Shown: positions 58,176-64,000 of the stretch, one piece after another
Layout of the letters: each line of letters opens with the position of its first letter
How positions within the stretch are numbered: position 1 is the first letter of the stretch
Assembly (NCBI GenBank): GCA_030704615.1
Contig: CM060733.1
Coordinates: forward strand, 57,348,001 to 57,412,000
Direction: 5' to 3'
Origin: Takakia lepidozioides
Taxonomy: Eukaryota; Streptophyta; Takakiopsida; Takakiales; Takakiaceae
Length of the DNA: 64,000 nt
The notes under the pieces: model-generated
The model's database searches: none
What the model was told of the DNA's origin: nothing
What the model saw: only the letters and a program-made list of their open reading frames with translations
Position numbers and translations under genes: made by a program

Positions 58176-58920
58176 ATTACCAGATGTCATTCTGAACACT
58201 GCCCCTGCCCTGGTGGACATGTAGCCAAATGTGGGTGCATCGAGGATAAGGGATCAGTGTTCAACTCTATGGTTGAACGAGATGTGGTGTTGTGGAGTGC
58301 GATGCTTGCAGGGTATGCACAGCAAGGGTGCGGGATGGAGGCTCCAACCTTTGAGCAAATGATGGGGGAAGGGGTGAAGGCCGCCAACATAACGTTTGTG
58401 TAAGTTTGCAGTGGGTATAGCAGCCCTGGAAAAAGGCAAAGAGATCCCTGGTGACTTCATCAAATCTGCAATTGTATCAAAATTTGTTATCCTGAACATT
58501 GCTTTGGTGGCCATGTATGCCAAATGTGGGAGCATTGAGGATGCCAAGGGAGTGTTCAACACTATGGCTGAATGAGATGTGGAGTCGTGGAACGCGATGC
58601 TTGCAGGGTGTGCAGAGCAGGAGCGCGAGATGGGGCTTTGGAGACCTGAAAGCAGATGATGGGGGAAGGAGTGAAGCTCGACCACATCATGTTTCTGTGC
58701 GTTTGCAGTGCGTGTGCAAGCCTGCAGCCCTGGAAAAGGGCAAAGAGGTGCATGGTTGCATCACCAAAGCTGGAAAAGGGGAAGATCTGATTATTAACAA
58801 TACCCTTGTGGACATGTATGCCACTGTGGGAGCATTGATGATGCGGAGGGAATGTTCAACACTATGGCTGAACAAGGTGGTATCGTGGAACACGATTCAT
58901 CCAAGAGGTCAATTTTAAAC
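58176..58920 (+). pseudogene. PPR pseudogene fragments
   Basis: Three damaged triplets are seen: CGCIEDKGSVFNSMVERDVV, AGYAQQGCGMEAPTFEQMMG, then VAMYAKCGSIEDAKGVFNT and KGKEVHGCITKAGKGEDLI. Frames change at least four times and stops (for example TGA at 58573-58575) interrupt. It starts directly after the OSB exon without the usual N-terminal block. Confidence 0.78.
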
Positions 58921-60057
58921 ACAAGATTACTTTTGATTCCCTACGGATCAATAGCTACAAGAAAGCTGCGTGGGTAGATGGTCAACTGGAAATAGCAGCG
59001 GCAGCAGTGCATTTGATAGAACAAGGTGCTGCTAATGAAGGTACCTTCTTCAACACATTTCAGCCCGTTTTTCCCTGTTATCAGAGTTTTTCCCTATTTT
59101 TTCCTGAATGAGCATGGATAGAGTGTGGGTCCAGATTTATCCAAGAGGGCTGGACTTCAAGCTCCAGATTACCTTGATTCCATGTGGGGGTCAGTAGCTA
59201 TAAGAAACCTGCATGGGTAGATGGTCAACTAAAGGTAGTAGCTGCAGCGGCACAGTTGATAAAATCAGGCACCTCAACCATGACCACAGCTTCTGAAAGA
59301 GGATCAAGAGAGGGAGTCCACAATGCCTCTTCTGGCACTTCTGGGCATGTGAAGATACTTTAAGCGACAGCCTGACAGAGGCTCTACAGACTCTAAACCA
59401 AGGAGGCATTTCAGCAGATTCAAATATGTGTCTGTCTCTTGCTTAAGTGCATCAAGATGGACGGTCTCGAAGCTGGAAAGCAGGTGCACACTCACATTAT
59501 CCAAAGTGGATTCACGCCAAATGTTTTTCTACTCAACACCCTTGTCAACCTGTATGTTAAGTGCCGGAACATCAGGGATGCTCACCAAGTGTTCAACAGA
59601 ATGCCTCAATGATCTTTGATAACGTGGAATATTATGTTGAAAGGATTTACCAAGCATAGGTGTGGTAGGAATGTTTTGGAGACATATGAGCAAATGATGT
59701 GCGAAGCGGTTGAAGCCCAACCACATCACATTTGTTTGTGTTTGCAATGCGTGTGAAAGCCTGGGAGCAAGCTGGAATTGTACCAGATGTCATCTTGAAC
59801 ACTGCCCTTGTGGACCTGTTTGCCAAATGTGGGTGCGTTAAGGATGTGAGGGGAGTTTTCAACACTTTGGCTGAACGAGATGTGGTGTCGTGGAACGTGA
59901 TGCTTGCAGGGTATGCACAACAGGGGCACGGGATGGAGGCTTTGGAGACCTATGAGCAAATGATGGGGGAAGGGATGAAGCCTAACCACATCACAAGGCA
60001 TTTCACCAGATTCAGATATGTATGTCTGTCTCTTGCTTAAGTGCATCAAGATGGAAG
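58921..60057 (+). pseudogene. OSB PDF second-half exons (two copies) followed by PPR pseudogene
   Basis: Two successive copies of the exon that joins the PDF motif to the PPR part are visible: FKHKIT with AAWVDGQLEIAAAAVHLIEQ (58925-59030), and a second with WVDGQLKVVAAAAQLIKSG (59140-59270) continuing into SERGSREGVHNASSGTSGH. This reproduces the order PDF motif, linker, PPR seen in the intact gene. A TAA follows, then frame-broken PPR units (GLEAGKQ block, VKDVRGVFNTLAERDVVSWN, ALETYEQMMGEGMKPNHIT). At about 59995 it jumps back to the N-terminal block, which is cut by a MITE at 60058. Confidence 0.78.
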
Positions 60058-60065
60058 GTCTGGAA

Positions 60066-60571
60066 CAGTTTTGGACTGGTATATAGGTGAAGGACTGGTA
60101 CATAATACTGGTATATGCACTGGTATTAGATACCAGACCAGTCTGGTATCATTTGGGAGAATACTTGGTCAGATACTAGACCAGGCTGGTATCAGTTCTT
60201 TCATACCAGCCACAATACCCGTACTCCCCCATCGTCTTCCTCATTTACTCTGGTATGTATACTAAATTAATTTATGTGTACATATGCCTATATATTTGTA
60301 CTTATGTATATTTACTTCTTATGTATATTTTATTTGTTTTCACTTGATACTTGCCACTTGACAAATTTGTAACTCAAGATGGCTTTGGAATGATACCAGA
60401 GTTGATATCTCATACCAGCTGGTATTGTGGTCATGATACTCATATTCATACCAGTATCTGGAAAAAAATACATCCACCATTATAGAGACCAGACTGGTAT
60501 GAAAGTTTTGTGATACGCCTCGTACCAGGACCAGTCTGGTATGTAAAAAACTTGATACCAGTCCAACACTG
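60066..60571. mobile_element. hAT-like MITE, 506 bp, inserted in a PPR pseudogene
   Basis: The terminal inverted repeats are CAGTTTTGGACTGGTAT and the complement of ATACCAGTCCAACACTG, 15 of 17 positions matching. Both flanks carry GTCTGGAA (60058-60065 and 60572-60579), an exact 8-bp target duplication. Removing the insert and one duplication restores the PPR block MEGLEVGKQVHTHIIQ. The interior repeats the subterminal word ACCAGTCTGGTAT or its relatives several times in both orientations, as hAT ends often do. No transposase is encoded. Confidence 0.92.
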
Positions 60572-60840
60572 GTCTGGAAGTTGGAAAACAGGTGCATACT
60601 CACATCATCCAAAGTGGATTCACGTCAAATGTTTTTCTTCTCAACACCCTTGTCAACATGTATGTTATGTGCGGGAGCATCATTGATGCTCACCAAGTGT
60701 TCAACAGAATGCCTCAACGATCTTTGATCACGTGGAATATAATGTTAGCAGGATGCAATGCGTGTGCAAGCCTGGGAGCTTTGGAAAAGGGGAAAGAGGT
60801 CCATGGTGACATTGTCAAAGCTGGAATTGCGACGTTCAAA
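60572..60840 (+). pseudogene. PPR pseudogene, continuation after the MITE
   Basis: Open without stops for about 85 codons: VGKQVHTHIIQSGFTSNVFL, VNMYVMCGSIIDAHQVFNRM, LITWNIMLAG, then a deletion-type junction to CNACASLGALEKGKEVHGDI. It ends after KAGIAT in unrelated sequence. It is the same N-terminal copy type as at 23.4 kb. Confidence 0.8.
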
Positions 60841-60952
60841 TCAATATCGGTCATCAATACCTTGCCCGCGTGTAGTTCGTCATGATGTCGAGCACACAGA
60901 GGGATTTGCTTCTTCCCATTGAGTGCCGACAACCACGCTACCTGCTCAAGTG

Positions 60953-61130
60953 TAGACAACCAAGTTGTAGCCTAATCTAATGGTCATGGGCACATACCAC
61001 CTCGGAAGTAGTTGTGCGTTCAATCCACCAATTGGTATCACAAAGGTGTCCACCTTCCTACTCGAACGCAGTAGCCCTTCGGGTCAAAAGACACCATAAA
61101 TTACGCTTCTTTGGGGATGTGTCATATATA
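60953..61130 (+). mobile_element. tRNA-derived SINE, copy 2
   Basis: It shares with copy 1 the start AGACAACCA, the A-box region (AATGGTCATGGGCACATACC) and the B box (GTTCAATCC). The body follows at once: AAGGTGTCCACCTTCCTACT, CAGTAGCCCTTCGGG and GACACCATAAATTACG. The head-body junction is uninterrupted here, so it shows the original SINE layout. The 3' end is not sharply defined. Confidence 0.68.
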
Positions 61131-61157
61131 CACATATATATTATATGTTATGACTTG

Positions 61158-61661
61158 GTGTAGTGACAATGTATTTGCCATCTCACTAAATCATATGCCA
61201 TGCCATTACTCATCTGCGACGTTAGTAAACGTTTCATGTTTTGTGTATCGTATTATTGTTAGTTAGAGCCAGTGTTTTTATTGCTGACGAAATTTTTCTT
61301 ACCTCAAAAAAATAAAATAAAATATTCCGTCAAAAATTCCCTGTTTTCTCATGGATGACATCGCCAAACTTTTCCACATAAAATATAAATCTTGGATGAC
61401 TTCGCCAAATATGGATGATATACATGGATGACAGTACCAAGGAGTATGATTCTATCCAAATACCAGTGGATGAACAGAAAATTTGGCTATTTCCTGCAAA
61501 ACTCAGTAGCCTCTCCTGTTATTTTCCAAATTTGAAAAGAAAAAAACACCAGTAGTGACAATGTATTTGCCATGTCACTAAATCATATGCCACGTCATTA
61601 CTCCTCTGCGACGTTAGTAAACATTTCATGTTTTGTGTAACGTATTATTGTCAGTTAGAGC
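61158..61661. repeat. 110-bp direct repeats flanking a second hAT-like MITE
   Basis: A block TAGTGACAATGTATTTGCC through GTTAGAGC occurs at about 61158-61269 and again at 61553-61661, about 93% alike. Between them lies a MITE copy (61270-61550) that starts CAGTGTTTTTA and aligns to the element at 56082-56367 over its whole length. The right end of this copy (AACACCAG) is altered and no short target duplication is evident. The long direct repeats look like a tandem duplication into which, or around which, the MITE inserted. Confidence 0.7.
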
Positions 61662-61962
61662 TGCTTGTGTCACAAATAGCTAGGGCTGCTCTGAACCCAA
61701 ACGAATCCTTTTACTAACCCACCTTTCCTTTGTAAGCAGAAACCTACATGGGCCTGTCCGACTAGGCCTATGTTTTGTTCTACGCACCTACTACGTGAGC
61801 TGAGTGACAGCTGGCGGCCACCTCGCGGGCTAGGGCTGCTGCTTGCCTCTCATACTTTATTCCTCGAGACTGCAACAGTATCATTGTATGAGGAGCTTGC
61901 TTCAAGATCGGCCTTGTAAGTAGCAGGGGAGAATTCGTGTGCAGGGGGAAGCAAGTGACGAT
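61662..61962. other. Upstream region of the HIG1-domain gene
   Basis: No repeat or ORF is recognised. It should include the promoter and 5' leader of the gene that starts at 61963, but I cannot assign a TATA box or start site. Confidence 0.35.
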
Positions 61963-63101
61963 ATGGATAGGATTCGCGATTGGCTTGTTGAGCACAAGTT
62001 GCGTGCTGTAGGTGAATTTTCAATCTTGCACACGCTTTCCTGTTTTCAGGTTGTCAGAGCGGTGGCATGATACTTGGTTCAATTTGTTTCATGAGAATTT
62101 CTCGGCTGCAGTTCGTCCACATCATACGTTTGATCCCTTACACTCACTTTGTAAATTCTTTCAGTAATTTCTGCCGTGTCTGGTACAGATGTGCTCTAAA
62201 CGGGAAGCTTCTTTTTTTTACTAGGGTGCTGATGTGCGGGAGGAAACTGGGGCAGGGACAATTTGGGCTACGTCGCTACTCGGATCTTTTGCTTATAACT
62301 TCTCCCAGCCTCACATGAAGACGAGTGTTAAACTTATCCATGCCCGGTACGCACCTCTCTCTGATGAGAACTCTAGATGTGGGTTCCTCTGGATATTGCC
62401 TGTAAGTCGCCCTATAGCTTTTAGCATTGTGTTATTCTAGACGAATGTGGCCGCTAAGTACGGCGGGTGGATTCATTGAGTCCAAATCTTGGCTACCGGA
62501 TACGGACATCAAGTATACCACTTCTTTGCGACCCGATCGTCGATATATCTTTTCCACCTAGCTCCTTTGGCTTGCAAAGGGAAGTATTTTTTTTTATCTT
62601 TCGTGGTCAGTTTGGATCTGAATGTTGAAAATTTTGGCTCCCGCTAGTTAGTGAAGAAGGAATCCAGGGGTGAATTCAGCAGGAGTAATCTTGCATCCCA
62701 TGATTGTTAGATTTGTAACTGCACAATAATTATGCAGCTGGATAAAGATCTGACTGCGTACAATTCTAAGGGGCCTGTGCTGTTTAGAGAAAAAGTGGGG
62801 AAAAACACTTTTACTCTCTTTTTATGGTCCCTAGGAGGTTTGATGGGATTTTACCTGTAGGGGTCCAAAATTGGAGGTGGAGGTGAGCACAAACTGCTGT
62901 ACACTCTGGTGTAAGCATGAATCTTGTCAAGGATAGCTTGATTTCTGTGGAACTGGTTTCATCCAGTAGGTTTTGTTGGGTTGAATCCATTATCACGCCA
63001 CTGGGTTACATGCTCAAGTTTGTACTAATAGATATTATTGGGTACTGCCAATAACTGTGAAGATTCTTTTGCACAGGCTCAAAGCCCAGCCACCCCCATA
63101 G
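61963..63101 (+). CDS. HIG1-domain (hypoxia-induced) protein, short form or truncated
   Basis: HIG1 proteins are small inner mitochondrial membrane proteins tied to respiratory supercomplexes and hypoxia responses. Exons: 61963-62011 (MDRIRDWLVEHKLRAV), 62256-62346 (GTIWATSLLGSFAYNF, then PHMKTSVKLIHA) and probably 63077-63101. Phases fit and all sites are GT-AG. The first membrane helix (residues 18-32) and the conserved HAR segment are clear. After the last intron the reading is RLKAQ as expected, but it ends with PPP and a TAG where plant relatives continue through a second helix. Another frame past that point is Ala-rich without clear similarity. Either the 3' exon is truncated or diverged, or the true last exon was missed. 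Total about 52 residues against about 95 usual. Confidence 0.7.
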
Positions 63102-63859
63102 CTGAGGGTGCTACCACATTGGCCGGTTTCAACCCCATCCTGGCAAAAGCATGTACCAGCTCCTGCTACCATGCTACTGCTGAAGAGTAGCCATGGGTTG
63201 CACCCAACTTGCTTGTGTGTCTCTTCCTCAGAATGGCTTCTTGCTGCAGCAACAACGCTGGACAGCTACTGGAACCTTTGTGCGGACTATACATCTTTTG
63301 TAACCCAGGCTTTTGGTCACATGAGAGTGGACTTTATGACGAGAGTGGTTCACTGATTACTACGGCTTTAGTGGCAGACATCACCACATGTGATGTTGGA
63401 GACATGCTAGAGTCATGGAAGGGATGATAGACTGATAGCAGCTGCTGCTCTGGCCCTGCAGAGCCTATCTCCTGTACATGCATCAGGTTGTTTGTGATGC
63501 TCTTGACAAGAAGTTGACTTCGACCTCTTCGTCTTCCATCATGTAACGTAGGTGATGCTTCTTGGGGATTGGTATTTTCCAGTGTGTGTAACCCTGCCAC
63601 CCCGCCCACAGGTCCTTGCCAGCATCCCTGACTCTTTGTTTGCTGCTGAGACGTGAACTAGCAGCACATGATACTTGTCATCGAGAGGCCATAGTTGCCT
63701 TTTTTCTTTGATTGCGTGGTACCTCTGTGGTCGCAATGCTTTGTACATCTCCACAGCGAGACAGAACCACTGATCCTCAAGGCCTTTTGAATTAATTCAC
63801 ACTCTACACGTTGTAGAGCAACTTGCTTGTAATGCTTGATAAATAGCTGTGTTGTCATA
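63102..63859. other. Spacer after the HIG1-domain gene
   Basis: The open frames on both strands here (63108-63427 plus, 63334-63858 minus) lack recognisable domains. Part may be the 3' UTR of the HIG1 gene. Confidence 0.3.
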
Positions 63860-64000
63860 TTTCTTACTAGGTTGTGAGACTAAAGGAAGGAGTCACAAAT
63901 GCTGGGCACTAAATCTCTTCTTGGCCAGTAAGTCTCACTATTGGAACGAGCCCCTCACTAAGTGTCTGCTCCCTCTTGTTCCACCCAAACTGGCACAAGG
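63860..64000 (+). repeat. LINE 3' fragment at the right edge
   Basis: The segment CCAGTAAGTCTCACTA, then GAGCCCCTCACTAA and GTTCCACCCAAACTGG, matches the order of blocks in the LINE 3' ends at 18.96-19.05 and 50.08-50.15 kb. It is cut by the window end. Confidence 0.5.

Overview
The window looks like nuclear DNA of a seedless land plant, most likely a fern. It has GT-AG introns, a DYW-type PPR editing factor surrounded by many PPR pseudogenes, plant-specific SPIRRIG and thylakoid genes, and dense LINE, SINE, MITE and Ty3-type debris. The organism is inferred from this character only; no marker gene fixes the species.

Layout. 1-16,274 (minus): 5' part of a SPIRRIG/BCHA1-like BEACH-domain gene. 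Eighteen coding exons can be placed from its splice sites, and the gene runs off the left edge. Its 5' exons are clean, but exons in the lectin-like region and further downstream carry a stop and frameshifts. 17.7-21.5 kb (plus): a PPR-DYW gene whose first exons encode PDF motifs of the OSB organellar single-stranded DNA-binding family. One PDF motif is completed across an intron directly into the PPR-DYW exon. 23.2-33.4 kb, 39.7-43.2 kb and 57.9-60.8 kb: shuffled pseudogene copies of this OSB-PPR gene, including a run of PPR triplets of about 300 bp.

33.4-39.7 kb: a Ty3-type LTR retrotransposon on the minus strand. It encodes Gag zinc knuckles, a retropepsin, a full-length C5 cytosine DNA methyltransferase, an RNase H tail, an integrase and a PHD finger. 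The reverse transcriptase has been deleted. A second, truncated methyltransferase copy lies head to head with it. This is the most striking system in the window: a mobile element carrying a DNA-methylation writer and a probable histone reader.

43.2-49.3 kb: no supported gene. 49.3-52.2 kb (minus): a three-exon plastid membrane protein gene resembling MPH1. 53.3-54.6 kb (plus): a four-exon PYM gene (exon-junction-complex recycling). 55.7-61.7 kb: two tRNA-derived SINEs, two copies of a hAT-like MITE and a larger hAT-like MITE with a clear 8-bp target duplication. 62.0-63.1 kb (plus): a HIG1-domain gene that seems to end early. LINE 3' and endonuclease fragments are scattered throughout.

The host genes (SPI-like, MPH1-like, PYM, HIG1) are unrelated single loci. 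The PPR/OSB array and the transposons together show a locus that grew by duplication, recombination and insertion.
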